This document shows, one piece after another, positions 9,268 to 18,477 of a stretch of DNA of 64,000 nt. The notes under the pieces were generated by a model that made no database searches, was not told where the DNA came from, and saw only the letters and a program-made list of their open reading frames with translations. Position 1 is the stretch's first letter. Every line of letters begins with the position of its first letter. The DNA is taken from contig NZ_CP018870.1 of the NCBI RefSeq assembly GCF_001941845.1, positions 2,325,001 through 2,389,000 of the forward strand, written 5' to 3'. Position numbers and translations under genes: made by a program. The stretch comes from Streptomyces sp. TN58. GTDB lineage: Bacteria; Actinomycetota; Actinomycetes; Streptomycetales; Streptomycetaceae.

Positions 9268-10536
9268 GTGAGCCCGACCAATCGCACCGTGGTCGTCACC
9301 GGTATCGGCGCAACCACTCCGCTGGGTGGCGACAGCGCTTCGACCTGGGAAGGTCTGCTCGCCGGCCGTTCCGGCGTCAAGCCCCTGGAGGGCGAGCGCT
9401 TCGCCGAACTCCCGGTACGTATCGCCGCCCCTGTCGCCGTGGACCCGAGTGAGGTCCTGCCCCGGCCGCTGGCCCGCAAGCTCGACCGCTCGGCGCAGTT
9501 CGCCGTCATCGCGGCCCGCGAGGCGTGGGCCGACGCCGGCTACACCGCTCCGGCCGGCGAGGACGAGCAGATCGCGCCCGACCGGCTCGGCACCGTGATC
9601 GCTTCCGGCATCGGCGGTGTCACGACGCTGCTCGACCAGTACGACGTACTGAAGGAAAAGGGTGTGCGCCGGGTCTCCCCGCACACCGTCCCCATGCTCA
9701 TGCCGAACGGCCCGTCGGCCAACGTCGGCCTGGAGGTCAACGCCCAGGCCGGCGTGCACACGCCGGTCAGCGCCTGCGCGTCCGGCGCCGAGGCCATCGG
9801 CTACGCCGTCGAGATGATCCGCACCGGCCGCGCCGACGTGGTCGTCGCGGGCGGCACCGAGGCCGCGATCCACCCGCTGCCGATCGCCGCCTTCGCCAAC
9901 ATGATGGCGATGTCGAAGAACAACGAGAGCCCGCAGACGGCCTCCCGTCCGTACGACAAGGCCCGTGACGGCTTCGTCCTCGGCGAGGGCGCGGGCGTCG
10001 TCATCCTGGAGTCGGCCGAGCACGCCGCGCGGCGCGGCGCCCGGGTCTACTGCGAGGTGCTGGGCCAGGGTCTCTCCGCGGACAGCCACCACATCGCACA
10101 GCCGGAGCCGACCGGCCGCGGTGTCGCGGCCGCGGTGCAGAACCTGCTCGACAACACGGGTCTGGACCCGGCCGAGCTGGTCCACGTCAACGCGCACGCC
10201 ACGTCCACCCCGCAGGGTGACACGGCCGAGATCAAGGCCCTGCGCAAGGTCCTGGGCGACGACCTCGACCACATCGCGATCTCCGCGACCAAGTCGATGA
10301 CCGGTCACCTGCTGGGTGGCGCGGGCGGTATCGAGACCGTCGCGACCGTGCTGGCGCTCCACCACCGGCTGGCCCCGCCGACGATCAACGTCGACGCGCT
10401 CGACGACGACATCGACGCGGACATCGTCGTCGGCGAGCCGCGCAAGCTGCCGGCCGACGGCCCGATCTCCGCGATCAACAACTCCTTCGGCTTCGGCGGC
10501 CACAACGTCACGCTGGCGTTCCGCACCGTCCAGTAG
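9268..10536 (+). CDS. fabF: Beta-ketoacyl-ACP synthase II
   Basis: A protein of 422 residues performing the elongation condensations of type II fatty acid synthesis. The Cys-His-His triad is visible: Cys170 in TPVSACASG, His in NAHATSTPQGD, His in TGHLLGGAGG. The C-terminal glycine-rich FGFGGHN loop is also present. GTG 9268 is chosen for GGAGAAAG upstream and because the protein then begins at TNRTVVVTG. A longer frame from 9202 has no ribosome binding site. Last gene of the operon, followed by a strong terminator. Confidence 0.96.
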   Translation: MSPTNRTVVVTGIGATTPLGGDSASTWEGLLAGRSGVKPLEGERFAELPVRIAAPVAVDPSEVLPRPLARKLDRSAQFAVIAAREAWADAGYTAPAGEDEQIAPDRLGTVIASGIGGVTTLLDQYDVLKEKGVRRVSPHTVPMLMPNGPSANVGLEVNAQAGVHTPVSACASGAEAIGYAVEMIRTGRADVVVAGGTEAAIHPLPIAAFANMMAMSKNNESPQTASRPYDKARDGFVLGEGAGVVILESAEHAARRGARVYCEVLGQGLSADSHHIAQPEPTGRGVAAAVQNLLDNTGLDPAELVHVNAHATSTPQGDTAEIKALRKVLGDDLDHIAISATKSMTGHLLGGAGGIETVATVLALHHRLAPPTINVDALDDDIDADIVVGEPRKLPADGPISAINNSFGFGGHNVTLAFRTVQ

Positions 10537-10554
10537 CCGTCCGAGACACGGCAG

Positions 10555-10584
10555 AAGGCCCACCCGGGTGACCGGGTGGGCCTT
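10555..10584. terminator. Rho-independent terminator after fabF
   Basis: Arms 10555-10567 and 10572-10584 pair perfectly (13 bp, AAGGCCCACCCGG with its complement) around the loop GTGA. Because A residues precede and T residues follow, it can work in both directions, ending fabF and the convergent DUF3145 gene. Confidence 0.9.
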
Positions 10585-10606
10585 TCGCATCGGGCGGGGG
10601 TGCCGC

Positions 10607-11101
10607 TCAGACCACCTGGTGGAGCCAGCGGACGGGCGCGCCCTCGCCCGCGTGCCGGAAGGGCTCCAGCTCGTCGTCCCAGGGCTTGCCGAGCAGTTTG
10701 GCGATCTCCGCCTCCAGCTCGGTCTCACCGCGTGCCGACCGGGCCAGGGCGGCGCGCAGCCGGTCCTCCGGGATCAGGATGTCGCCGTGCAGTCCGGTGA
10801 CGGCGTGGAAGATGCCGAGCTCCGGGGTGGAGCTGTAGCGCTCGCCCTCGGCGGTCGGACAGGGATCCGCGGTCACCTCGAAGCGCAGCAGGTGCCAGCC
10901 GCGCAGCGCGGAGGCGAGTTTCGAGGCGGTGCCCGCTTCGGCCTGCCAGGAGAACTCGGCTCTCCACGTGCCCGGGGAGGCGGGCTGCCTGATCCAGTCG
11001 AGGTTCACCCGCACCCCGAGCACGCCCGCTACGGCCCATTCCACATGCGGGCAGAGCGCGCGCGGTGCGGAATGCACGTACAGAACTCCACGTGTCGTCA
11101 C
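10607..11101 (-). CDS. DUF3145 family protein
   Basis: A protein of 164 residues recognised by TTRGVLYVHSAPRALCPHVE and RQPASPGTWRAEFSW, a family restricted to actinobacteria and usually next to fabF. Function is unknown. No signal peptide or membrane segment; mixed alpha/beta composition. GTG 11101 is supported by GGAGG six bases upstream. The constant association with the fab operon suggests a link to lipid or acyl metabolism, but nothing in the sequence shows an active site. Confidence 0.9.
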   Translation of the reverse strand: MTTRGVLYVHSAPRALCPHVEWAVAGVLGVRVNLDWIRQPASPGTWRAEFSWQAEAGTASKLASALRGWHLLRFEVTADPCPTAEGERYSSTPELGIFHAVTGLHGDILIPEDRLRAALARSARGETELEAEIAKLLGKPWDDELEPFRHAGEGAPVRWLHQVV

Positions 11102-11350
11102 CGGGACCTCCAGTGGTGGACGAGGTCGGGAATAAACTCCAGAAAACGGACAGTTTGTGACGTGATGTAATGTAACGGAAATTATTTGACATTGCGCTGC
11201 GGGGGCCTGCGGCCGAAACGCCACGGGGAAAAGCTACCGTGCGTCAGGGGTCCCGGTGTGACGTACGGTCGCTCCGAGGCAGGTAAACACAGAGCTTTCA
11301 CTCAGCAGGACCCCCGCTCGGCCCGGGGGCCACAAGGAGGGGTCCTTCCC
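11102..11350. promoter_or_regulatory. Divergent control region, locally A/T-rich
   Basis: This gap separates the DUF3145 gene (minus) from the SGNH lipoprotein (plus). Bases 11130-11195 are unusually A/T-rich for this genome and contain TTGACA at 11186-11191 on the plus strand, a plausible -35. No convincing -10 is seen 16-18 bp downstream. No gene is visible here. Confidence 0.3.
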
Positions 11351-12250
11351 ATGCGCACCACCGCCGCCGCCCGCCGCGCGCACCGTACTCTCGCGGGGGC
11401 GGGCACGGCGGTGGCGCTGCTGGCCGGGGTTCTGAGCGGGTGTCAGTCGGGTGGCCCCTCGTCCGACCGCGGCGAGCGCGGAGCGCAGTCGGGGCCCCGC
11501 TGGAACACCGCTCCCACCTCGGTGGCGGCCGTCGGCGACTCCATCACGCGCGGCTTCGACGCCTGTTCGGTCCTGGCCGACTGCCCCGAGGTCTCCTGGG
11601 CCACCGGCAACGACCCGGCGGTCCGCTCCCTCGCCAGCCGGCTGCTCGGGGACGCGGCGGTGCCCGAGCGCAGCTGGAACCACGCGGTGACCGGCTCGCG
11701 GATGGCCGACCTGCCGGCCCAGCTGGCGGCGGCCGCCGCGCACAAGCCCGACCTGGTCACGGTGATGGTGGGGTCGAACGACGCCTGCCGCCCCACCGCT
11801 TCGTCGATGACGCCGGTGGCGGAGTTCCGGTCGGGTTTCGAGCAGGCCCTCGCGCAGTTGCGGGCCGCGTCCCCGGCCTCCCAGGTGTACGTCTCCAGCG
11901 TGCCGGACCTGCAACGGCTGTGGGAGCAGGGCAAGGACCTCCCGATGGTGCGCCAGGTGTGGAAGCTGGGCATCTGCCAGTCGATGCTCGCCGATCCGCT
12001 GTCGCTGGCCACGGGGGCCACGGCCCGGCGCGAGCAGGTGCGGGCTCGGGTGGTGGAGTACAACGAGGTGCTGCGCGAGGTCTGCGGGAAGGACCCGCTG
12101 TGCCGCTACGACGGGGGCGCGGTCTTCCAGTACCCCTTCGCGGCGGAGCAGTTGAGCCGCTGGGACTGGTTCCATCCGGGCAAGGACGGCCAGGCGAGGC
12201 TGGCGGAACTGGCGCACCGCCAGGTGACGGCCGCCGAGCCGCCGCGTTGA
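11351..12250 (+). CDS. Secreted SGNH/GDSL-type hydrolase lipoprotein
   Basis: A protein of 299 residues. The N-terminus is a lipoprotein signal: positive ARRAHR, hydrophobic AVALLAGVL, lipobox LSGC with Cys31. The mature part is an SGNH esterase: block I GDSITRG (Ser64), block III GSNDAC, and block V DWFHP (Asp272, His275). The product should be anchored outside the membrane and cleave ester bonds in lipids or acetylated glycans. ATG 11351 follows AAGGAGGGG. Confidence 0.88.
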   Translation: MRTTAAARRAHRTLAGAGTAVALLAGVLSGCQSGGPSSDRGERGAQSGPRWNTAPTSVAAVGDSITRGFDACSVLADCPEVSWATGNDPAVRSLASRLLGDAAVPERSWNHAVTGSRMADLPAQLAAAAAHKPDLVTVMVGSNDACRPTASSMTPVAEFRSGFEQALAQLRAASPASQVYVSSVPDLQRLWEQGKDLPMVRQVWKLGICQSMLADPLSLATGATARREQVRARVVEYNEVLREVCGKDPLCRYDGGAVFQYPFAAEQLSRWDWFHPGKDGQARLAELAHRQVTAAEPPR

Positions 12251-12337
12251 CGTCCGCATGCGCGCGGGGTCCGGGAGCGGGTGCCGGGGCCCGCTCCCGG
12301 ACCGGCTCTCAGGGGTGACTTCCGGCCATACGGCGTG

Positions 12338-14791
12338 TCACGCGATGTGGAGCGTCGCGGTCAGCCGGGTGTCGCCGTGCGCGTGGCTCGCGCGGACCTC
12401 GTAGGCACCGCCGACCCGCCGCCAGCCGCGCACCTCCTCGTCCCAGATCTCGAAGGCCCTGGCGGGCAGCGCGATCTCCGTCTCGACGCTCTCGCCGGGG
12501 CCCGCGGCGACGCTCGCGAAGCCCGCCAGCCAGCTCGCCGGGCGCTCCGCGGTGTCCCGGACGGGCGCCAGGTAGACCTGGACGACCTCGCGGCCCGGCC
12601 TGGTGCCGGTGTTGGTGAGGCGGACCCGTACGGTGTCGCCGGCGGCCTCCAGGGACTCGTACGCCCACTCGGTGTAGCCGAGGCCGTGCCCGAAGGGGTA
12701 GGCGGGGGCGATGCCCCGCCGCTCGTAGGCCCGGTACCCGATGTAGAGGCCCTCGCCGTACTCCAGGCGGCCGTCCGCGGGGACGACCTCGGTCACGGGC
12801 GCGTCGGCGAGCCGCGCGGGCCAGGTCGTGGGCAGCCGGCCGCCCGGCTCCGCGTCCCCGAGGAGTACGTCGGCCAGCGCGGCCCCGCCCTCCTGCCCGG
12901 GGAACCAGGTGAGCAGGACGGCGGCGACGTCCTCGCGCCAGGGGAGTTCCACCGGGGAGCCGGCGTTGACGACGACCACGGTGTTCGGGTTGACGGCGGC
13001 GACCGCCCGCACCAGGTCGTCCTGGCGGCCCGGGAGGGCGAGGTCGCCGCGGTCGAAGCCCTCGGACTCCACCCGCTCGGTGGTGGCGACGACCACCACG
13101 GCGGTGTCGGCCGCGCGGGCGGCCGCGACCGCCTCCGCGATCAGCTCGTCGGGGTCGCGCCGCGGGCCGAGGTGGAGCAGCGAGAACACGATCGCCCTGA
13201 GCGGCAGCGCACTCATGTCGGGGACCTGGAAGGTCAGCGACACCTCGACGGGCTCGCCCTCGGCGAGGGTGACGCGGGCGCGCTCGGCGGGTACGCCGAA
13301 GAAGGCCTCGAAGGGGTCGGCCTCGTCGCCCATCCCCTGGACGCCGCCCCACAGCCGCCGTCCGCCGACGGTGAGGGCGAACGCGCCGAGTCCGCGGGTG
13401 CCGAAGGCGTGCTCACCGCTCTCGCGCGGCACGAACGTACCGCGGACCTCGATGCTCGCCATGGTGTCGTAGGTGGCGCCCGCGGGGAGGTCGTCACCGA
13501 TCCACTGGACCTGGCCGGTGGGCAGGCGGCCCTCGCCGAGGACGGCCCCCGAGGCGTCACGGCACACGGCGACGAGCTCGAAGCCCTGGGCGGCGGGGAC
13601 GAGTTCGTCGGAGGGGTCGGCGCCGACCGCGTAGGACAGGGTGCCCTCCGCGAGGACCGCGGAGAGCGCGTCGAGCGGGGAGACGACCCGCTCGGGGAAG
13701 ACGGCGGCGCTGCCGCCGCCGAGGACCCGGGCGTCGCGCGCGGCGGCCCCGAGGAGGGCGACGGTGCGGCCGGCGGAGGCGTCCAGCGGCAGGGCGCCGT
13801 CCTCGTTGCGGACGAGGACGGACCCCCGCACGGCGAGCTCACGGGCCAGCGCCCGGCCGTCGACGGGGGCCGGGACGGTCTCGACGACCGCGGGCGCGCC
13901 CTCCAGGGCCCCGACGCGGGCCGCGAGGCGCAGGACGTTGCGCACGGCGTCGTCGACGGCGGACTCGGGGACCCGCCCGGCGCGCACGGCCTCGGCGAGG
14001 GCGGGTCCGTAGACGGTGGCCGGGCCGGGCATGGCCACGTCCAGGCCGCCGAGGATGGCGCCGGTGGTGGAGCGCGCGGCCGTCCAGTCGGAGACGTTGA
14101 CGCCGTCGAAGCCCCACTCTCCGCGCAGGACCTCGCCGACGAGGTACCGGTGCTCGGTCATCGTGGTGCCGTTGACCTGGTTGTAGGCGGTCATGACGCC
14201 CCACGGGCGGGCACCGCCGACGACGGCCTCGAAGGGGGCCAGGTACAGCTCGCGCAGCGGGCGCGGGGCGATGACGCTGTCGACGGTGAAGCGGTCGGTC
14301 TCGGCGTCGTTGCCGACGAAGTGTTTGACGGTGGTGGCGACGCCGCCGTCCTGGACGCCGTTGACGTAGCCGGTGCCGACGGCCCCGGTGAGGTACGGGT
14401 CCTCGGAGTAGCACTCGAAGTGCCGGCCGCCGAGCGGGGAGCGGTGCAGGTTGACGGTGGGGGCGAGCAGCACGTGGACGCCCTTGCGGCGGGCCTCCTG
14501 CGCGAGGAGCCGGCCGGCGCGGCGGGCGAGGCCCGGGTCCCAGGCGGCGGCGAGCGAGGTCGGGGAGGGCAGGGCGATCGACGGGTCGTCGGCGCTCCAC
14601 CGCACGCCGCGGACCCCGACGGGGCCGTCGGACATGACCAGGGAGCGCAGCCCGACGGCGGGTACCGCGGGCAGGGACCACATGTCCTGGCCCGCCAGCA
14701 GCAGGGCCTTGGTGTCGAGGTCGAGCTTGTCGAGCGCCGCCTCCACGGCGTCGTCCCGTAGCTGGTCGCGGACCTGATCGTCATCGGTCAC
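12338..14791 (-). CDS. Glycoside hydrolase family 3 beta-glucosidase with PA14 insert
   Basis: A protein of 817 residues. The GH3 (beta/alpha)8 domain contains KHF (156-158) and the nucleophile Asp235 in VNVSDWTA. A PA14-like insertion lies at roughly 390-530 within the second domain, and a fibronectin-like C-terminal domain ends the protein. This is the layout of BglX/KmBglI-type beta-glucosidases. No signal peptide, so it probably cleaves imported oligosaccharides in the cytoplasm. GTG 14791 has AGGAGG eight bases upstream. The divergent TetR gene is the likely regulator. Confidence 0.93.
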   Translation of the reverse strand: MTDDDQVRDQLRDDAVEAALDKLDLDTKALLLAGQDMWSLPAVPAVGLRSLVMSDGPVGVRGVRWSADDPSIALPSPTSLAAAWDPGLARRAGRLLAQEARRKGVHVLLAPTVNLHRSPLGGRHFECYSEDPYLTGAVGTGYVNGVQDGGVATTVKHFVGNDAETDRFTVDSVIAPRPLRELYLAPFEAVVGGARPWGVMTAYNQVNGTTMTEHRYLVGEVLRGEWGFDGVNVSDWTAARSTTGAILGGLDVAMPGPATVYGPALAEAVRAGRVPESAVDDAVRNVLRLAARVGALEGAPAVVETVPAPVDGRALARELAVRGSVLVRNEDGALPLDASAGRTVALLGAAARDARVLGGGSAAVFPERVVSPLDALSAVLAEGTLSYAVGADPSDELVPAAQGFELVAVCRDASGAVLGEGRLPTGQVQWIGDDLPAGATYDTMASIEVRGTFVPRESGEHAFGTRGLGAFALTVGGRRLWGGVQGMGDEADPFEAFFGVPAERARVTLAEGEPVEVSLTFQVPDMSALPLRAIVFSLLHLGPRRDPDELIAEAVAAARAADTAVVVVATTERVESEGFDRGDLALPGRQDDLVRAVAAVNPNTVVVVNAGSPVELPWREDVAAVLLTWFPGQEGGAALADVLLGDAEPGGRLPTTWPARLADAPVTEVVPADGRLEYGEGLYIGYRAYERRGIAPAYPFGHGLGYTEWAYESLEAAGDTVRVRLTNTGTRPGREVVQVYLAPVRDTAERPASWLAGFASVAAGPGESVETEIALPARAFEIWDEEVRGWRRVGGAYEVRASHAHGDTRLTATLHIA

Positions 14792-14882
14792 GGCCGGGCC
14801 TCCTCGTCGAGAGCGGTGCGGTCGCGCGGGCGGCGCGGTGCGGGTGCCCCCATCGTGAACCTGCGCCTGTCGGTCGGTAGGC

Positions 14883-14933
14883 TTTGTGATCCTTTCGTGA
14901 TGTTCGGATGCCGTACGGTCCTCCTACGGTCCT
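14883..14933. promoter_or_regulatory. Direct repeats between GH3 and TetR genes
   Basis: Two short direct repeats lie in the 170-bp divergent gap: TTTGTGAT (14883-14890) with TTTCGTGAT (14893-14901), and two exact TACGGTCCT copies (14914-14922 and 14925-14933). They are candidate binding sites for the adjacent TetR protein; the form is direct rather than the usual palindrome, so this is tentative. Confidence 0.3.
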
Positions 14934-14961
14934 GGGGACGGGAGTGGACGGAAGGGGTGCC

Positions 14962-15543
14962 ATGGCGATGGCCAGGGCGAGGAGCGAGGAACGCCGCGGG
15001 GAGATCGTGCGTGCGGCCGTCGAGGTGATCGCGGAGCGGGGCTACCGGGGCGCGTCCCTGGGCGCGGTCGCCGAGCGCGTGGGCCTGACCCAGCAGGGGC
15101 TGCTGCACTACTTCCCGACCAAGGAGGCGCTGCTCGTCGCGGTGCTCGAAGAACGCGACCGGTGGGACACGGGCGGCGGCTCGCGCGCCGCGGCGGACAC
15201 CTGGCGCCTGGACCTGCTGGCCTCGCTGGTGGACTACAACGCCATGCGCCCGGGCATCGTGCAGACCTTCTCGGCGCTGCTGGGCGAGAGCGTCACCGAG
15301 GGGCACCCGGCCCGGGAGTTCTTCACCGAGCGCTACGCGCAGGTCCGCGGCGAGATGGCGGCGGTGCTGCGTGCCGAGTTCGGCGACCGCCTGCCCTCGG
15401 GGCTCACCCCGGAGCAGGCGGCCCCGCTGCTGACGGCGGTCATGGACGGCCTCCAGTACCAGTGGCTGCTGGCCCCCGCGTCCGTGGACATGCCCGCCGC
15501 CTTCCGCGCCTTCCTGACCCTGCTGCGGGGCCCGGGGCGATGA
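14962..15543 (+). CDS. TetR-family transcriptional regulator
   Basis: A protein of 193 residues with a TetR N-terminal helix-turn-helix (RRGEIVRAAVEVIAERGYRG, GLTQQGLLHYF) and a C-terminal helical ligand domain. ATG 14962 follows GGAAGGGG; a second ATG is two codons in. Transcribed divergently from the GH3 glucosidase, it is the natural candidate regulator of that gene. The ligand pocket cannot be assigned. Confidence 0.9.
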   Translation: MAMARARSEERRGEIVRAAVEVIAERGYRGASLGAVAERVGLTQQGLLHYFPTKEALLVAVLEERDRWDTGGGSRAAADTWRLDLLASLVDYNAMRPGIVQTFSALLGESVTEGHPAREFFTERYAQVRGEMAAVLRAEFGDRLPSGLTPEQAAPLLTAVMDGLQYQWLLAPASVDMPAAFRAFLTLLRGPGR

Positions 15544-15579
15544 GGGGGCGCGCTGAGGGCCTGAGGACCGCCCCTGGGG

Positions 15580-15903
15580 TCAGTCGATCTGAAGTTCGCC
15601 CATCCGGCTCCAGCCGTTCGCGCCCTCGATGGTGGTGCTGACGATCTCGGGCGTACGGGTCACCATCGGCCGCATGGTCTCCAGCGCGGCCTTGAAGTGC
15701 TCGGAGGTGACGTGCGCCTCGGCGGCGCCGTCCTGGAAGGCCTCGACCAGGACGTAGGTGTCCGGCTCCTCCAGGCTGCGCGACCACTCGAACCAGAGGT
15801 TGCCCGGTTCGGCGCGGGTGGCGCGGGTGAAGGGCGCGACCTTGGCGGGCCACGCGTCGACGTATTCGGGCTTGACGGGGAATTTCACCACAATGAAGAT
15901 CAC
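15580..15903 (-). CDS. Antibiotic biosynthesis monooxygenase (ABM) family protein
   Basis: A protein of 107 residues with the small ferredoxin-like ABM fold: IFIVVKFPVKPEYVDAW, then EPGNLWFEWSRS and DTYVLVEAFQDGAAEAHVTS. The GNxxFEWxRS and YxLxExWxDxxAxxxH patterns are typical of YgiN-like cofactor-free quinol monooxygenases. Such enzymes act as dimers and may protect against quinones. It stands alone; the next gene on this strand is 77 bp upstream. Confidence 0.85.
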   Translation of the reverse strand: MIFIVVKFPVKPEYVDAWPAKVAPFTRATRAEPGNLWFEWSRSLEEPDTYVLVEAFQDGAAEAHVTSEHFKAALETMRPMVTRTPEIVSTTIEGANGWSRMGELQID

Positions 15904-15980
15904 ACCGGCATTTTATGCAGGTTGATCCACACGGCGGGGGCGTGGCCGCCTTCCGCGGCCCCGCCCGCCGCCCCCGCGGG

Positions 15981-16781
15981 TCAGCCGCGCAGGGCGGAGA
16001 GGTCCCGGTCGGCGAGGTCCGGCCGGGAGGCCAGCACGGCGTGGACCGACTCCAGGACCGGCAGTGCCGCGTGGCCGGTGGCCAGCGCGACGTCCTTCGC
16101 GGCCAGGGACACCGGGAAGTGCGCGGCGTCGGCGTACGCACGGGCCACCGCTCCCGCCAGCGGCCCGCGGGCCAGCTGCCCCCGGACCAGCTCCTCCGGC
16201 AGGCCCAGCGCCCCGCCCAGCCGCAGCGCCTCGGCCGCCAGGGCCACCCCGCCGATCGCGGCGTTGATCAGCACCAGTTTGAGCGCCGCACCGGAGCCTG
16301 CCGGTCCGCATTCGGTGACCTCGCCGAGGTCGTCCAGGACCCGCCGCACCGGCCCGGGCAGCGGGTCGCCGCCGGCCAGCACCCACAGCTCCCCGGCGCC
16401 CGCCCGGTCGACGCTCCCCATCACCGGAGCGTCCGTCAGCGTCACCCCCGCCGGCAGCCGGCCGGCGAGCTCCCGTACCGCGTCCGGCCCGACCGTGGAG
16501 GTGTCGACCCAGTGGGTACCGGGCCGCAGCGCGGGAAGCACGTCCCGCGCGACGGCCCGCAGCGCCGCCGGGTCCGCCAGCATGGTGAGGACGAGGCCGG
16601 TGCCGCGGACGGCCTCGGCGGGGGTCGCGGCGACCGCCGCGCCGGCCCGCGCCAGCGGCCGTGCCTTCTCGGGAGTCCGGTTCCATACCGTCAGCTCATG
16701 GCCGAGCGCCAGCAGGTGACGGGCCATCGGAGCCCCCATGCCGCCGAGCCCGAGGAATGCGATCTTCAGTGTCTTGTCCAT
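15981..16781 (-). CDS. NAD(P)-dependent 3-hydroxyisobutyrate dehydrogenase-like oxidoreductase
   Basis: A protein of 266 residues. The N-terminal Rossmann motif [10 protein letters not shown] is followed by [10 protein letters not shown], a typical NADP-preferring turn. TDAPVMGS and the catalytic Lys in [13 protein letters not shown] mark the beta-hydroxyacid dehydrogenase family. It is slightly shorter than the usual 290-300 residues. ATG 16781 is the first start that keeps the Rossmann strand intact; no strong ribosome binding site is seen. It is divergent from a LysR gene 50 bp away, its likely regulator. Confidence 0.88.
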   Translation of the reverse strand: MDKTLKIAFLGLGGMGAPMARHLLALGHELTVWNRTPEKARPLARAGAAVAATPAEAVRGTGLVLTMLADPAALRAVARDVLPALRPGTHWVDTSTVGPDAVRELAGRLPAGVTLTDAPVMGSVDRAGAGELWVLAGGDPLPGPVRRVLDDLGEVTECGPAGSGAALKLVLINAAIGGVALAAEALRLGGALGLPEELVRGQLARGPLAGAVARAYADAAHFPVSLAAKDVALATGHAALPVLESVHAVLASRPDLADRDLSALRG

Positions 16782-16830
16782 CACCACGACGCTAGGCGCG
16801 GCCCACCCATGCGACAAGCGACTGTCTAGC

Positions 16831-17739
16831 ATGGCCGCCATGCCGATTCCGCAGAGCTTGTACGAGGTCTTCCTGCACGTGGCCCGCCTGGGCTCCCTCA
16901 CCGCCGCTGCCCGTTCCCTCGGCTACACCCAGTCCGCCGTCTCCCGGCAGATCCAGACCCTTGAGGACGAGTGGGGCGCTCCGCTGTTCGACCGCCTCCC
17001 GCGCGGTGTGCGCCTCACCGAGGCCGGACGTGTCCTGCTCCCGCACGCCGAGGCCGTCGCAGAACGTCTGCGCACCGCCCGCGCCGAGTTCGACGCGCTG
17101 CGCACCCTGGGCGCCGGACGGCTGCGGATCGGCTCCTTCTCGACCGCGGACGCCGCGCTGCTGCCCCGCGCGCTGGCCGCCTTCCGCGCCCGCCATCCCG
17201 CCGTCGCCCTCGCCCGTACCGAGGGGCCCTCCGCCAAGCACCTCGCGCTCCTCGCCGCCGGGGAGCTCGACATCGCCGTCGTCGCCGACACCTCCGGTCG
17301 CCCGCCCCGGGGCTGCACCGCGCACCACCTGCTCGACGAGCGGATGTACGTGGCCCTGCCCCGCGGCCACCGGCTGGCCGGGCGGGCCGGGCTTCGGCTG
17401 GCGGAACTGGCCGACGAGGAGTGGATCGCCGCCGGCACCCGTCCCCAGGAGACCCTGATGCACTCGGCGCTGGCGGGCGGCTTCCGCCCCCGTACGGGCT
17501 TCGTCGCCGCCGACTGGATCGCCAAGCAGGGCTTCGTGGCGGCCGGGCTCGGCGTCACGCTGGTCCCGCAGCTCGCCGCCTCCGCGGTACGGCCCGACCT
17601 CGCGCTGGTCCCCCTGCACCCGGACGACGCCCCCCGCCGCGGGGTCTACGCGGCCCTGCCGCGCGGGACCGCCCCCTCCCCGGCCGCGGCGGCCCTGCTG
17701 GCCCTGCTGAAGGAGGCCGCGGACGGGCTGGCATCCTGA
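16831..17739 (+). CDS. LysR-family transcriptional regulator
   Basis: A protein of 302 residues with an N-terminal LysR winged helix ([33 protein letters not shown]) and a periplasmic-binding-like effector domain. ATG 16831 and ATG 16840 are both possible. The start is only 50 bp from the divergent dehydrogenase, the classic LysR arrangement, and shared control of that gene is likely. The next gene starts four bases after its stop, so the nitrilase-like gene is probably co-transcribed. Confidence 0.92.
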   Translation: MAAMPIPQSLYEVFLHVARLGSLTAAARSLGYTQSAVSRQIQTLEDEWGAPLFDRLPRGVRLTEAGRVLLPHAEAVAERLRTARAEFDALRTLGAGRLRIGSFSTADAALLPRALAAFRARHPAVALARTEGPSAKHLALLAAGELDIAVVADTSGRPPRGCTAHHLLDERMYVALPRGHRLAGRAGLRLAELADEEWIAAGTRPQETLMHSALAGGFRPRTGFVAADWIAKQGFVAAGLGVTLVPQLAASAVRPDLALVPLHPDDAPRRGVYAALPRGTAPSPAAAALLALLKEAADGLAS

Positions 17740-17743
17740 GCCG

Positions 17744-18460
17744 GTGAGGATAGCCGCCGCGCAGATGACGTGCGTACCCGCCGATGTCCGGTCGAACGCC
17801 GAGCGGGCCGCGGCCCTCGCCGTGACGGCCCGTGAGCTGGGCGCCGCGCTGGTGGTGTTCCCCGAGTTCACCCTCACCGGCTACGAGCTGGAGGCGCTCG
17901 CCGCCGACCCCGGCCTGTGGACCGCCGCCGACGACCCCCGGCTGGACCCGCTGCGCGCCGCCGGGATCGCGACCGCGGTCACCGTGGCCCTGCCCGGCGA
18001 GGGCCCGCGGCCCGCCATCGCGACGCTGGTGCACGACGCGGACGGCGCGCACGTGACGACGTACCGCAAACAGCACCTGTTCCGGCATGAGCAGGACCTC
18101 TTCGAGGCCGGTACGACCGACGGCCGCTTCGAGCTCCTCGGGGTTCGCTTCTCGCTGGGCGTCTGCTACGACAACCACTTCCCCGGGCTACCGGGCCGGG
18201 GCGCCGCCGACGGCTGCCGGGTCCACCTGGCGAGCTCCCTCTACGGAAGCGGCGACGGGGTGCGCGAGCGCGCCGCGGTGCACCGGGGAATCGCCGAGCG
18301 GCACGGCCTGTACGTCGTGCTCGCCAACCACGTCGGCCCGGCGGGCCCGTGGACCGGCTGCGGCGGCGCGGCCGTATGGGCCCCGGGCGGCGTACTGCTC
18401 GCCGAGGCGGACGACCGCACCCCGTCGGTGGTGACCGCCGGGATCGGCCCCGCCGCCTGA
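17744..18460 (+). CDS. Carbon-nitrogen hydrolase (nitrilase superfamily)
   Basis: A protein of 238 residues with the full Glu-Lys-Cys triad: Glu41 in FPEFTLTG, Lys109 in TYRKQHLF and Cys141 in GVCYDNHF. Family members hydrolyse amides or nitriles (for example omega-amidase, N-carbamoyl amidase). It is shorter than the usual 260-280 residues but the active site is complete. GTG 17744 follows the LysR stop by four bases, suggesting translational coupling. The stop codon lies in the loop of a terminator hairpin. Confidence 0.88.
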   Translation: MRIAAAQMTCVPADVRSNAERAAALAVTARELGAALVVFPEFTLTGYELEALAADPGLWTAADDPRLDPLRAAGIATAVTVALPGEGPRPAIATLVHDADGAHVTTYRKQHLFRHEQDLFEAGTTDGRFELLGVRFSLGVCYDNHFPGLPGRGAADGCRVHLASSLYGSGDGVRERAAVHRGIAERHGLYVVLANHVGPAGPWTGCGGAAVWAPGGVLLAEADDRTPSVVTAGIGPAA

Positions 18461-18469
18461 CGCGGCGGG
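18445..18469 (+). terminator. Hairpin with the stop codon in its loop
   Basis: CCCCGCCGC at 18447-18455 pairs with GCGGCGGGG at 18461-18469 around CTGAC, which holds the TGA of the nitrilase-like gene. GG/CC pairs extend the stem with one bulge. It separates two convergent genes. The T tract is missing. Confidence 0.6.
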
Positions 18470-18477
18470 GGCCTGCG

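Noticed and set aside
12281..14761. 826-codon plus-strand frame antisense to the GH3 glucosidase
   Set aside because: It is the mirror of a clear GH3 gene in high-G+C DNA. Its translation is Gly/Arg/Asp-rich without any domain and it has no ribosome binding site.
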